From: Gonocerus acuteangulatus
Lineage: Eukaryota > Arthropoda > Insecta > Hemiptera > Coreidae
DNA length: 64,000 bases
Reading direction: 5' to 3'
Assembly: GCA_946811695.1 (NCBI GenBank)
Contig: OX328132.1
Coordinates: forward strand, 128,951,372-129,015,371
The notes under the pieces were generated by a model that had not been told where the DNA came from, did no database searches, and was given only the letters and a program-made list of their open reading frames with translations. Every line of letters begins with the position of its first letter. Position 1 is the stretch's first letter. Below are positions 50,108 to 63,332 of the stretch, piece by piece. Position numbers and translations under genes: made by a program.

Positions 50108-50420
50108 CATGAATAGAAAGAAATGTTTCATGATCCATATTATTTAGGAAAGAGCACAGATGTTCTAAACATAGAACAAGCCCGTCATCACTAAGATATT
50201 TCGTTCATTTCGAACATATTCCAATTATAATTACTCTATAACTACCAAGATAATTAGCTCAAAAAGTTCTTCGAACTCCAAGGTAACAAGAAAATCACTA
50301 CCTACTCTTATAATGTTTTATCTTAATTCACTTTTCTCTGTCAATAAACTTGATTTATATTTAGCGGCTGTCATTTACAGCACTATCAAAATGCTTTATA
50401 GACACACATTTTTATTTATT

Positions 50421-50599
50421 TATATATTTTTTTTACGACGGATCGACGTCTTGGCCATTAGCGCCGGAATTCAGGGTGCAGCTAGGAATTTTCCCAACGA
50501 GCCGTGAGATGAGAAAATTCCTGCCACCGGTGGGAATCGAACCCACTATCTCCCGCATATGAATCTAATGCGTTAGCCACAAGACCACAGAGAGACCCC
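50421..50599 (-). mobile_element. tRNA-derived SINE, copy 3
   Basis: Reverse orientation of the family. Poly(T) and ACGACGGATCGACG lie at the left, and CGGTGGGAATCGAACCC (B box complement) and CCACAAGACCACAGAGAGAC lie at the right. AGACACACAT at 50400-50409 and 50603-50612 is the duplication. Confidence 0.9.
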
Positions 50600-50612
50600 T
50601 ACAGACACACAT

Positions 50613-52850
50613 ATATGCACACACATAGTCTTAGCAAAACCATTACCAATATAATAGGCTACATCTTCTTCAATTGATTGTGAGCAAGCTGGTCAGCAGG
50701 CCCACAAATATATATTTTCTGTGCTATTTATACGTCCAGTACTCACTATGTTTACATAATGGAGCATATTTCGGAAAATACGTTGACTGGAAATGGTGAG
50801 AAATCCAAAGATTCATTAGTCGACAGTTGTCGCCAAATTTCAGATTTCACGATGAACACTGAAATTGTTTTAACGTTTGAAGTCAAATACATAAAATAGT
50901 GAAGCAATATATATTATTGAAGGGACTTTAATTCTCTATAACTCTATAACCGGCATTTATATTTTGAGTGCATCGTTCAAGAGATATCCCGTCAAAAAGA
51001 GCAAAACGTGTGCGGCAAAGGTGTTTTTCCCCACTATTACAGACTTTCAATGGCGTATATCTCGAAAATTAAAGGTATCCCGGGAAACGTGATCGAGTAG
51101 AATTTGTAGCAAATTCAATCCGCTTTCATTTTTATAGAATGGTCATGTCGCTAGGACGGATGGTTTCCGTGATATAAACGAAAACCCGAAAAATGGGACC
51201 TTCTAACCTTCCCCTCCTCCCCCGGCTCAAAGGCTACGGGCGGGGACTTTCGATATGTTCATCTACTAACTAGCCCAAACAAAGTTACGAAGTCAAAAAT
51301 TATTTTCCAAACATTTCCCTCTATAACTCTTCGTTGCCTAGACTGTATACCCACCGTCCTAAGTCTGTCCCTATTGTCGTGTCCCTATTTTCGTAAAGTA
51401 GAATATATTTTGCAATTCTGCATCAATAAACATTGGTCGTCCGTCAAAAAATGGCATGTAGTCAAGAGAAGTCATATTTTGAAGTAGTGAAGGCAAAGTT
51501 TAATTCAATTTCTAATTAACTCAACAGTGTGTTTTTAGTGTCATTAATAAAAATAATTCCCAAAATTTTGAATTTTAATTTGAAGGATGAGAAACTAAAC
51601 TTTGTTTATATATAATTGGCAACCCAAATAATTATTGACAATATGATTGGAGAATGATATAAAGGATGAAAGTGATATAAAATGTCATATTATTATAGAA
51701 TATAGATATCTGTAAAGGTGTTATATAATAGGTAGGATGTTCAGGTCTAGAGTCTCATAATCCAGTTGGATTTTCATATGCACTCTCAGTACCACTTAAT
51801 TCATGGACCAACTCCCAATTAACTTAATAATTACATAACTAATGAGAAAATTCATTTTAAGCCCAATTGCTCAAAATTCGAGTTACAAAATGATAAATGG
51901 AAATCTTTCACTTTAAAAAAATAAAAATCATAACTTTACAGTAAAATTTTGTTATTTAAACGAAAAAATAATATGACAAATTACATCAACATAACAAGCC
52001 AGAGGTATGAACTAATTACACACCTCTAGCATCCAACTAACTGGCTTAATGTAAATACAACTACTTCTAAAGACAAAAAAACACTTTGCTTATAGTAACT
52101 AGTGTTATGTAATGCTTACAGCTTTATGCATAAATTGTACAAAACAAATATTTAAGTTCTGCCCTCCAATGTTACGTAAGCTACTCTTTTATGATCAATA
52201 TACAAAACTATTTTCTACTAGGATACTGTAAATCAGAAATTGTCTACAGTATTTATCACTAGCACTGCTAATAGAAGAATCTTTATTACCCTCTTGATAT
52301 AAAATCTTAAGTTAGGAAATCTTTTAAATGGGTTCTGAGAATAATATCTAGATTCTTAACAAAGCCGTCGGGAATAAAATATGTAAATAAGCCCTTGAAG
52401 AAATAATCTTGGTGGGAATTCAGCAGAAATTATCACTCCATTTCTCAATAATTTCATAATGGAGGATTAATAACTAAGAAGGATTGCAAAATACAAAGAA
52501 AACTATATTCTCTATAAAGTTGTTAACACCTCGTGTAAATTTGTAGAATTGACAAATAACGCAAACCTTTTTAAATAAACGTGATAAACACATACGATGA
52601 AACAATCACTGGGTTGAAACTTAAATAAAGCATATTTAATCGGTAAATAGAAATATTTAAGAAGATAAAGTCATACCTATAGGAGGACTAGTTACGTAAC
52701 AACCCGGTTAGTGAGAGCCGCTGCACAGTAAGACAGCTGACCAGATACTAGCTCCAAGTAGCTCCCTCCTCCACGGGCCTAGCAGATCCAGCTCGGCTTC
52801 TACGCAATAATCCACAGCAAATCCTCACTTCAATCAGGATGGCCAACACC
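50613..52850. other. Unassigned AT-rich stretch
   Basis: No gene, RNA or repeat family that I could support across 2.2 kb. This may be single-copy non-coding host DNA. Confidence 0.4.
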
Positions 52851-52854
52851 ATTA

Positions 52855-53125
52855 GTGCAAGAAGGTCTTAAATACATTAATCTGAGTCAATACGAGCAAG
52901 TAGGCCTTACACTCAAAGAATCAGGGCTAAACTGAGCCACCGTAGGGCCAAAAGTATCCACATCCCAGGAATCTGGTTCAACATGAGCCGCCAGAGTGCC
53001 AACAGGACTTAGGCTCTAAGAAGGGCTAACTCCAACCGCCATAGAAACAGTGGGACATATACTCCAGGAATCAGGGCCAACACTAGCCGCCATAGAAACA
53101 GTAGGACATATACTCTAGTAATCAA
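52855..53125. repeat. Short tandem array, about 60-bp units
   Basis: About four diverged units with AATCAGGGC.AACAC.AGCCGCCATAG and ACAGT.GGACATATACTC. The last two are the most alike. Confidence 0.7.
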
Positions 53126-53351
53126 GTGCCGTTTTGATTGGCCAGTTGTGTATAAAATCTTAACACGAGCCACCTTCGACCAAGAGAACTTACGCCCCAG
53201 CTGCTGTCTTTTAATTAGTCGGACTAAAACTTCAGTAGTTAAGAGAAGATAGCAACATATCGGCATAACGAAAAAGGTTGTTCATATGAGAAGATTTGTG
53301 AAACATTTCTACATATCATCATCGCTCCTACAATACATACTATGTTTCTAT

Positions 53352-53354
<3 letters not shown>

Positions 53355-53384
<30 letters not shown>
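53355..53384. repeat. Poly(T) run
   Basis: About 27 T in a row. Confidence 0.9.
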
Positions 53385-53388
<4 letters not shown>

Positions 53389-53913
53389 AAAGGATCAAAA
53401 ATCCTTCTCGATATCTAAATATAAATGTCTTTTAACGAACTTTCTATAAAACAGTCGATTAAGAGAAGCATTTTTGATATGCTTCTCTTAATTTTCAGGG
53501 CCTTTTCTACTCCCCATAAGGAAAGGGGCTCGACTTTTAAGGTCAACCCACAATCCGAAAGTACAAACACAAAATGTCGATGAGTCTTGGCTCATACGTC
53601 TCGGTTGTTCATAAATGTTGGTCGTTGAAGTTATATGGGTCTATTTCGGAAAAGGGGTGCCAGTGATTTTCTTGAATAACTGTTATTATTACATATAACA
53701 TATGGTTATTAAAGAAAGTACATTTTATAAATAACCACAGAACATATTTAATAACCTCAACTGATAAAAACAAGTTAAATATCTGGACGAAAATTGACGA
53801 TGTTCTCTAAAACCTTCTCCAACAGGCACTCCTTTTCGTACCTCCTCCTCTGTACAAATTCGCATAGATATGAATCCATCATGCTCCAACCCTTGTTCTG
53901 CATTCTCCCTTTT

Positions 53914-54600
53914 TAGCGCGGCTCCTCCCTCCCTTCATAGGGAGGAACCCTGCGTATAAGGTTGATCTCATGAAACAATCCGGAAGTGCCGACTAGAAAA
54001 TCTTGCGTTTCAGAACCCCTATATGTATATATATATATTTGTCTATTCGGTCTCTAGGTCCCAGACGAATGGTCCGATTTTGATGAAATTTGGTACAAAA
54101 ATCTTTCGTCTAATTTGAAAGGTCAAGTTCGTTAACCAGCAGAATCCGTCCACCGGAACATGGTTTTCGGAACGAATGTCGCGGGGAAAAAAATCATTCC
54201 GCTTACTTCATATGCACGCAAGTACTCGTTTTATAGGCTTCTTGGCCTAGGAAAACGAATGAAACCATTTTTAAGGCTTAACCGTTTTCAAGAAAATTGG
54301 AAAAATAGTTGCTGAATAGCGTTTTTTGGTTTTGGTACTTAAAATCATGGGATTCAGTTAAAACATTTTCGGCATGTACGGATTTCATCAAAACTAATAT
54401 GTTAAACTTTTGGTTACGTTTGGAGTTAAGGTAGGGTTAGAATAAAATATTTTATGAACAGACATGAAAAGTTTTGGGAACTTCGTATACTTTCATTAAT
54501 ATCTCGAACACGGTTGGGAAATTTTGATTAGTGGATAGAAACTATTTGAAAGCTTTCTAAATTCTCTACAAAAAAGACTCTTAAACAATTTTTAGCACTT
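53914..54600 (+). repeat. Family A copy with short (TA)n
   Basis: TTTTTAGCGCGGCTCCTCCC hairpin end through GGAGTTAAGGTAGGGTTAGA and GTTGGGAAATTT. Its (TA)n is only about 14 bp. Confidence 0.85.
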
Positions 54601-54689
54601 TCCCCCGAAAGAAAGTAGCTATTGAAGTTTCTTCAAATCTTTATCGATCCTACCTAGTAGACACCGAAAATGACCCCCGTTAAAATTTA

Positions 54690-55140
<451 letters not shown>

Positions 55141-55143
55141 GAT

Positions 55144-55299
55144 TTTAGCGCGCTTACTCCCTATCTCCATAGGGAGAACCCGCTAATGAGGTTGACCTCA
55201 TGACGCAATCCGGAAGTGCCGACAAGAAACTTTCACGTTTCAGACCCTATAGATCACGAAAATAGAGGTGGCTAAAATTTGTATATATATATTTATATT

Positions 55300-55368
<69 letters not shown>

Positions 55369-55465
55369 ATCGAAATATCCCAGGAAGAAGTGAGGAGGAG
55401 TACCACCACTGGAGAAAAATGCCGTTCCATCTAAAAATATCATCCCAGAGACGAAAAATAAACAT

Positions 55466-55514
<49 letters not shown>

Positions 55515-56110
55515 TTGTCTGTTCGCTCTCTAGCAAGCTCAAAAATGGTCCGATTTTGACGAAATTTGGTACAAAAATCTGTCGTCTAATTTGAAAGGTC
55601 AAGTTCGTTAAACAGCAGAATCCGCCCACTAGAAGAAAGTGTTTGGGGCGAAATTCGCGCAAAAGAAATCGTAACGCTTACGTTTTTGAGTTCATATGCT
55701 TGCAGGTACTTGTTTTATAGGTTTCTTGGTCTAGGAAAACGAATGAAACCATTTTCAAGGCGATAGCTTTAACCGTTTCTGAGATAAGTGGAATCAATGT
55801 TTTTGTAAGTCATTATTTTTTTGTGAGTAGTTAGAATCGCGGGATTCAATTGAAATATTTTCTACATCTTGGAAATTAGTCCCTACTAAGATGTTTAAAT
55901 TTTGGTTATATTCGGATATACAAAAGTATGCGAAAAAAATATTTTATTAATAGCCATGAAAAGTTTTCGGAGCTCCATACATTTTTCGTAAATATCTCGA
56001 TAACGGTTGGGAAATCGTAATAAGTGGAAAGTGACCATTCGAATGCTTACTAAATTCTCTACAAAAAAACGTTCTGAAGCAATATTCGATGGGGCAACGT
56101 CAATCAGAGA
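55144..56110 (+). repeat. Family A copy, TTACTCCC subtype
   Basis: TTTTAGCGCGCTTACTCCCT end, two (TA)n tracts (55312-55365 and 55470-55511) around a 100-bp insert, then the body with GGGGCAACGTCAATCAGAGA. The same subtype is at 63145-64000. Confidence 0.85.
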
Positions 56111-56699
56111 TATAAGCGCTTAAAACTTAAAAAGTGGTTGTTTTGTTGTTTTAAAATGTTTTTTCTCTTTCTTTATCTCACTTTTTAATTGTTTTTTTCT
56201 ACTATTAAATTGCATTTATCAGTAAAATTAGTATTGTAGTAAAATAAGCTAAGAAACGGCCTAAGGTATTCATAATAAGTTTGGAGTGGCTGTGGTAATC
56301 ATGATGGCAGTGGCTAATCATGATGACGTACACATAGTTTGTTTTGAATTCTCCTATTTATATAACCTTCCTCATAGCCTCCAACTGAAGTTATCGTTAT
56401 TTCTAATTTTATAGAAAGATTTAACCCACGAAAGAATGGAATTTTATTCGCCATGAAGCACATATATACAGTTGATTATAACAGTAAAACGAATTTGCTA
56501 GTAAAACAAGATACTTAAAATGACAACGAATTTTTGGTTGTTTAGAATAGAGCCTTCTCAGCAGTAGTCGAAGAGTAAATACGCTTTCAGTACATAATTG
56601 TATTGACTTATACAGATTAGGAATTATCCGCTTCTGTGTAAGTTGACTACTGTCAGTTTCCTGTGATTTATGATGCTAATCTATTCCATTTCTTCGAGA

Positions 56700-57000
56700 T
56701 GTAATCGCGCTAAGATGACGCAGTTCCTGCGAGTCGGACTTTTTGTTATATTTCGACGAAACTCGGTATTCGTAGTGGTAATCTACAGGTAAATATGTGT
56801 TTTAAAAATAATAAAAAAATCGGTTCATTAGGAGGGGGGTTTACTCCGGACCCAAATTACAAATTTACTCATACCGGTCGTAATTTCTGCTGTATTGTAA
56901 CGAAACGCGGTATACGTCATGGTTAACTGAGAAAGACGTTTTACAAAAATGATCTAAATCAGTCTATCGGAAAGGGAGGTTTACGTTGTAATATATTTCA
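56700..57000. repeat. Second terminus type plus family C copy
   Basis: CGCGCTAAGATGACGCAGTTCCTGCG (positions 56706-56731) then family C blocks (GGTTCATTAGGAGGGGGG and GTAACGAAACGCGGTATACG). Confidence 0.7.
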
Positions 57001-57431
57001 ATAGAATAGCCCGCCAGGCGTAGGTTTGCAAGGCCGCCGCAAGGAGCGCTTTCAACCACTAAAGAGACTGTATCCTGTTCCTGCGTCAGATCAAAAGGCG
57101 AAAATATGAAGTTTTTTGTATTAATGAAGTAGTGTAGTAGGTGGCATGTGTAAACATAACTCAGGAAGCAAATTAATTACAAAATTAATAATAGAACATT
57201 TACTTATTATAAAATTAAAAGAGAACTATTCATGTTTTTATTTTATTTATGTAGCATATTTTAAGCAAATTATTCTGGAAAGCAGTCTACACTACCCAAA
57301 TTCTGAGGAAAGTGCTTAGTTATGCAGCTCCTGCTTGACGGACTTTTGATTAGGTGATGTCAATCGAAGAAATAAGTGCTTAAAACTTCAAATACGTCTG
57401 TTTAGTTCTTATGAACGGGTTTTTGTCGTTC

Positions 57432-57568
57432 TTTTAGCGCGGTTACTCCCTATCTCCATAGGGAGAACCCGCTTATGAGGTTGACCTCACGACGCAATCC
57501 GGAAGTGCCGACTAGAAACCCTATAGATCACGAAAATATAGGTGGCTCAAATTTATATATATATATGT
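57432..57568 (+). repeat. Family A terminus (TTACTCCC subtype) cut by another copy
   Basis: Runs from CTTTTAGCGCGGTTACTCCC to the first (TA) bases, where a full family A copy begins at 57569. Confidence 0.8.
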
Positions 57569-57703
57569 TAGCGCGGTTCCTCCCTCCCCCATAGGGAGGA
57601 ACCCCGCTTATAGGGTTGATACAATGAAACTATCCGGAAGTGCCGACTAGAAAATTTCGCGTTTCAGAACCCCTAGAGACCGAAAATAACGGTGGTTCAA
57701 ATT

Positions 57704-57786
<83 letters not shown>

Positions 57787-59110
57787 CTGTTCGCTCTCTA
57801 GATAGAAGACGATTGGTCCGATTTTGATGAAATTTGGTACAAAAATCCTTCGTCCAATTTGAAAGGTCAAGATCGTTAACCAGCAAAATCCGCCTACTGG
57901 AAGATGGCGTTTGTGGCGAAATTCGCGCAAAGAAAAATCGTAACGCTTACGTTTTTGAGTCCATAAGCTTCTACGTACTCGTTTTATATGATTCCTGGGC
58001 TAGGAAAACGAATGAAACCATTTTCAAGGCGATAGCTTTAACCGTTTTCGAGAAAATTGGAAAAATATTTTTTGAATACCGTTTTTGGTTTGGGTACTTA
58101 GAATCATGGGATTCAGTTGAAACATTTTCTGCATGTTCTACATTCATCAAAACTAATATGTTGAAATTTTGGTTACGTTTGGAGTTAAGGAAGGGTTAGA
58201 ATAAAATATTTTATTAACAGACATAAAAAGTTTTAGTAACTTTGTTTACTTTCCTTAATATCTCGAAAAAGGTTGAAAATCGTGGTAAACGGAAGAATAC
58301 CATTAGAAAGCTTATTAAATGCTCTAAAAAAAAGGTTCTAATAAAATTTTTGATTAGGCGATGTCAATCGGAGAAATAAGAGCTTAAAACTTTAAAGTAA
58401 TTGATTTCGCTTATTCGAACTGTTCTTTTTGTCTGTTTTTTATTCCTTGTTATTTTTTAATTGTATTTGAAAATAAAACAGGTTAAGAAAAATTAGAAAA
58501 ACAATTTAATGTTAGAGATGTGGATTTCCAAGATATATAGCTTTTCAACTGCCTAGCGTCCTTCCTAGGGAGGGTTCTTTGTCTTTGATTTTGGTACTTA
58601 GAATTATGGGATACAGTTGAAACATTTTCTGCATGTTGGAGTTTCATCAACACTAATATGTTGGAATTTTTGTTACGTTTAGAGTAAAGGAAGGGTTAGA
58701 ATAAAATATTTTATTAACAGACAAAAAAAGTTTTGGTAACTTTGTATAATTTCGTTAGTATCTCGAAAACCGTTGACAATCTTGTGAAGCGGAAGATTAC
58801 CATTCGGAAGCTTACTAAATGCTCTACAAAAAATGTTCTGAAGAAAGTTTTAATTAGGCGATGTCAATCGGAGAAAAAAATGCTTAAAGCTTTAAATTAA
58901 TTGATTTCGTTTATTCCAATGGTTCTTTTTGTCCGGCTTTTGAATGGTTATATCGTACTTCCCACGATTTCTTAACTGTTTTGAAGATATTAAGGGGGGA
59001 AAAATGGTGCTGATACCTACCGAGAGCTGCTATATTCCTTCACTAATCGCACTTGAGATAAGAACGAAACCGCGCTAAGATGATGCAGTTCCTGCGGGTT
59101 GGACTTTTTT
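57569..59110 (+). repeat. Family A copy, long
   Basis: TTAGCGCGGTTCCTCCC end, (TA)n 57709-57781, the full body, and a far end near CCGCGCTAAGATGATGCAGTTCC (59069). The best defined full-length example (about 1.54 kb) of both termini in one unit. Confidence 0.8.
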
Positions 59111-60220
59111 TCAGACAAATTAATGTATTATGTTTATATTATAATATAAATATTGTATTTATAAGAAGAGCAAGTCACTTTAATTGCGGTGTAAAATATT
59201 GTCGCTAGCTAAATCTAAGTATTATATAAGCTCATAAGGAAAAAATGGTGCTAATGGCTCAGATTTCGATGCACCATAAAAGAAATAATAAAAAAAAAAA
59301 ATAAGGACAATATACGAAGATTCCGAACCATTTCATGTCTGTTAATAAAATATTTCATTCTAATCCCAATAACGCTACACTTATACACAAATAAATTTTT
59401 TTTAGGTACCTATTTAATACGAATAAAATAAGATTATAATAAGCGATCCGCTGTGGCATACACCAAGTATTACCACCGTGTGGAGTGCAACTTGTATAGA
59501 CCGGTACGTCAGTACCACTGTGGTATGTAAAGAGCGGCTGTTCTGATACTGGCAAAAATTAGAAATCCTACATTCCTAAGGTTGTTTTGAGGCTTATCTT
59601 TATGACTCTATAAAAGGGACTTACAGATGACGAGGGTACACTGGGCTTTACCTGGAAGGGGAAAATGCCCCCCACCGTAAGCCTCCTAGCTCCTCACCTT
59701 CGAATTCATATGATTTTGTTCAATGAATTTAAAAAAAAATAAAAATTAATAAATAGATAAAAACTGTTGGAAATATTGAATACCAAAAACAATTCTAAAG
59801 AACGAAATCAACACCAGTACAGTAATCTAGATATTCATCGGGCATCTTCAAATTCCAAGATGCCGTTGAAACAAAATATTATTTCTATTTATACGTATCC
59901 TGTTTTATTTACTAATACATTTGACTACTATAATCAATCACAAAAATAACGAGCAGTGTCTTCAAAAAATTTTGTGTAGAGAATTTAGTAACCTTTCGAC
60001 CGGTAATCTTTTGCTTGCCAAGATTCAGAACGGTTTACGTGATATTAATGAAAATATATGAAGTTCCCAAAACTTTTCATGACTAAAAATAAAATATTTT
60101 ATTTTAATCCTTCCTTTACTCCAAAAGTAACCAAATTTTCAACATATTAGTTTTGATAAAATTCAAACATGCAGAAAATGTTTCAACTGATTCCCATGAT
60201 TCGAAGTACCAAAATCAAAG
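59111..60220. other. Unassigned stretch with repeat fragments
   Basis: 59230-59300 resembles the tail of the SINE (GGTGCTAATGGC...GATGCACCATAAAAGAAA). 60010-60220 is inverted family A body. The rest is unassigned. Confidence 0.5.
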
Positions 60221-60226
60221 ACAAAA

Positions 60227-60853
60227 AGTCCGTATCGCAGGAACTGCATCATCTTAGCGCGGTTCCGTTCATATCCCTAGTCTAATTTGGAAAGATTAAA
60301 ATAGAAGCAGTTATTATTTTGGTTCCACCAGTCTTTTTTTTTTTAAATAATTATTATAATGGCGTGTCGACTCCTAAGGTCACTAACGCCATTCCTGTGT
60401 GTAGTAAAGTCTTCAAAGGTCATGATTTACAATCTTACCTGGAAGGGTCGGCAACACTAGAAACGGACCTGCTAGTGACAAGGTCTTGGAATCCTGGAAA
60501 TGTATATTTCTAACAATAAATTGTTTATGTTATTTTACTTAACCAGTTTTATTGTCAGATACATTATCCAACTATAAGCAATTAAAAAATAACAAGGAAT
60601 AAAACAGACAAAAAGAACCATTCGAATAAACGAAATATATTAATTTAAAGTTTTAAGCACTTATTTCTCCGATTGACATCGCCAAATTAAAACTTTCTTC
60701 AGAACCTTTTAGCGCGGTTCCTCCCTCCCCATAGGGAGGAACCCCGCTTATAAGGTTGATACAATGAAACAATCCGGAAGTGCCGACTAGAAAATTTCGC
60801 GTTTCAGAACCCCTAGAGACCGAAAATAACTATATAATATATATAATAATTTG

Positions 60854-60907
<54 letters not shown>

Positions 60908-61700
60908 CTGTTCGCTCATTTCTGGCTTCCCTAATGGTCCGATTGTGATGAAATTTGGTACAAAAATCTTTCGTCTAATTTGAAAGGTCAAGTTCGTTAA
61001 CCAGCAAAATCCGCCTACTGGAAGATGGCGTTTGGGGCGAAATTCGCGCAAAAAAAATCGTAACGCTTACGTTTTTGAGTTCATAAGCTTGTAAGTACTC
61101 GTTTTATGTGCTTCCTGGGCTAGGAAAACGAATGGAACCATTTTCAAGGCGATAGATTTAACCGTTTTCGAGAAAATTGAAAAAAATAGTTTTTGAATAC
61201 CGTTTTTGGTTTGGGTACATGCAGAAAATGTTTCAACTGAATCCTTAGAATCATGGGATTCAGTTGAAACATGTTCTGCATGTTTTACTATCATTAAAAC
61301 TAATATGATGAAATTTTGGTTACGTTTGGAGTTAAGGAAGGGTTAGAATAAAATATTTTATTAACAGACATAAAAAGTTTTGGTAACTTTGTATATTTTC
61401 CTTAATATCTCGGAAAAGGTTGAGAATCTTGGTAAACGAAAGAATACCATTAGAAAGCTTACTAAATGCTCTACAAAGAGGTTCTGATGAAAGTTTTGAT
61501 TAGGCGATGTCAATCGGAGAAATAAGTGCTTAAAACATTAAAGTAATTGATTTTGCTTATTCAAACTGTTCTTTTTGTCTGTTTTTATTCCTTGTTATTT
61601 TTTAATTGCTTATAGTTGGATAATGTATTTTACAATAAAACAGATTAGGCAAAATAAGAAAAACAATTCATTGTTAGAAATATAGCTTGCCAAGAGAAAA
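60227..61700 (+). repeat. Family A region duplicated from the window start
   Basis: 60285-61680 parallels 1-1740: the flanking block, the hairpin end at 60708, (TA)n 60860-60903, and the body. The first part starts with an inverted second-type terminus (GCAGGAACTGCATCATCTTAGC). Confidence 0.88.
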
Positions 61701-62007
61701 AGATTCGATGACGTCTTTTGAATAATTTCAATTGCCTTTATGCTGTTGGTTTTTTTATTTTATTTTTTAATTGATTTTATCTGTAGAATTATTACTATAG
61801 TAAAAGAACACAGGAATATGTGAAAATTTTTGATATTTTCCAATTCATTGAAACGTATGAAATTAAGTATCGGCAGAAGAGGATTCTAGGGTCTTGCGGA
61901 CCCGACCCCAGGTATAGCCATAAAACCCTTTGAACAAAGGCCGAGGAAAATATTATCTGTTTCTATTCTATGCTTTTCAAATGAGAATAGGGATATGAAC
62001 AGGAACC

Positions 62008-62189
62008 GGGGTCTCCCGTGGTCTAATGGCTAGCGCCTTGGATTCATAAGCGGGAGATGGTGGGTTCGATTCCCAACCTCCGGCAGGAATTTTATCATCC
62101 CACGGGTCGCTGGTAAAATTCCTCGCTACACCCTGGATGTCGGCGCTAATGACCTAGATGTAGATGCGCCGTAAAGAAAGAAAAAAAAA
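62008..62189 (+). mobile_element. tRNA-derived SINE, copy 4
   Basis: GGGGTCTCCCGTGGTCTAAT... head, B box GGTTCGATTCCC, end GATGCGCCGTAAAGAAAG. The flanks GAACAGGAACC (61997-62007) and GAACTGGAACC (62190-62200) form the duplication with one mismatch. Confidence 0.9.
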
Positions 62190-62750
62190 GAACTGGAACC
62201 GCGCTAAGATGACGCAGATCCTGCGAGTCGGACTTTTTTTTGTAGAACATTTAGTAAGCTTTCGAATGGTAATCTTCCGCTTCACAAGATTGTGAACGGT
62301 TTTCGAGATACTAACGAAAGTATACAAAGTTACCAAAACTTTTTTTGTCTGTTAATAAAATATTTTATTCTAACCCTTCCTTTACTCTAAACGTAACAAA
62401 AATTTCAACATATTAGTGTTGATGAAGTTCGAACATGCAGAAAATGTTTCAACTGTATCCCATAATTCTAAGTACAAAAATCAAAGGCAAACAACCCTCC
62501 CTAGGAAGGACGCTAGGCAGTTCAAAAGCTATATCTTGGAAATCCATATCTCTAACATTAAATTGTTTTTCTTATTTTTCTTAACCTGTTTTATTTTCAA
62601 ATACATTATCCAACTATAAGCAATTAAAAAATAACAAGGAATAAAAAACAGACAAAAAGAACAGTTCGAATAAGCGAAATCAATTACTTTAAAGTTTTAT
62701 GCTCTTATTTCTCCGATTGACATCGCCTAATTAAAACTTTCTTCAGAACC
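62190..62750. repeat. Duplicate of 2290-3010 without the SINE
   Basis: Starts GGAACCGCGCTAAGATGACG and follows 2290-3010 closely. It holds the empty site of SINE copy 1 at about 62306-62330. Confidence 0.88.
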
Positions 62751-62751
62751 T

Positions 62752-62858
62752 TTTAGCGCGGTTCCTCCCTCCCCATAGGGAGGAACCCCGCTTATAAGGT
62801 TGATCTCATGACGCAATCCGGAAGTGCCGACTAGAAAATTTTGCGTTTCAGAACCCCT

Positions 62859-62921
<63 letters not shown>

Positions 62922-63062
62922 GAATTTTAACCACTATCATTTTCGGTCTCTAGGGGTTCTGAAACGCGAAATTTTCTAGTCGGCACTTCCGGATTGCGTC
63001 ATGAGATCAACCTTGTAAGCAGGGTTCCACCGTATGGGGGAGGGAGGAACCGCGCTAAAAGG
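62752..63062. repeat. Palindromic family A unit with (TA)n at its centre
   Basis: The left arm is CTTTTAGCGCGGTTCCTCCC...CCTAGAGAC, then (TA)n 62866-62920, then the right arm GGTCTCTAGGGGTTC...GAACCGCGCTAAAAGG. The arms are inverted copies of about 110-130 bp. Confidence 0.85.
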
Positions 63063-63144
63063 ATAGGTAAAATGAGGCCAATTTTCTGTTGCTAGAAATA
63101 ATGAAAAGTTTTGGGAACTTCTCACCATACATTATACATATAAT

Positions 63145-63279
63145 GTAGCGCGGTTACTCCCTATCTCCATAGGGAGGACCCGCTTATGAGGTTGACCTCA
63201 TGACGCAATCCGGAAGTGCCGACTAGAAACTTTAACGTTTCAGACCCTATAGATCACGAAAATATAGGTGGCCAAAATT

Positions 63280-63332
<53 letters not shown>

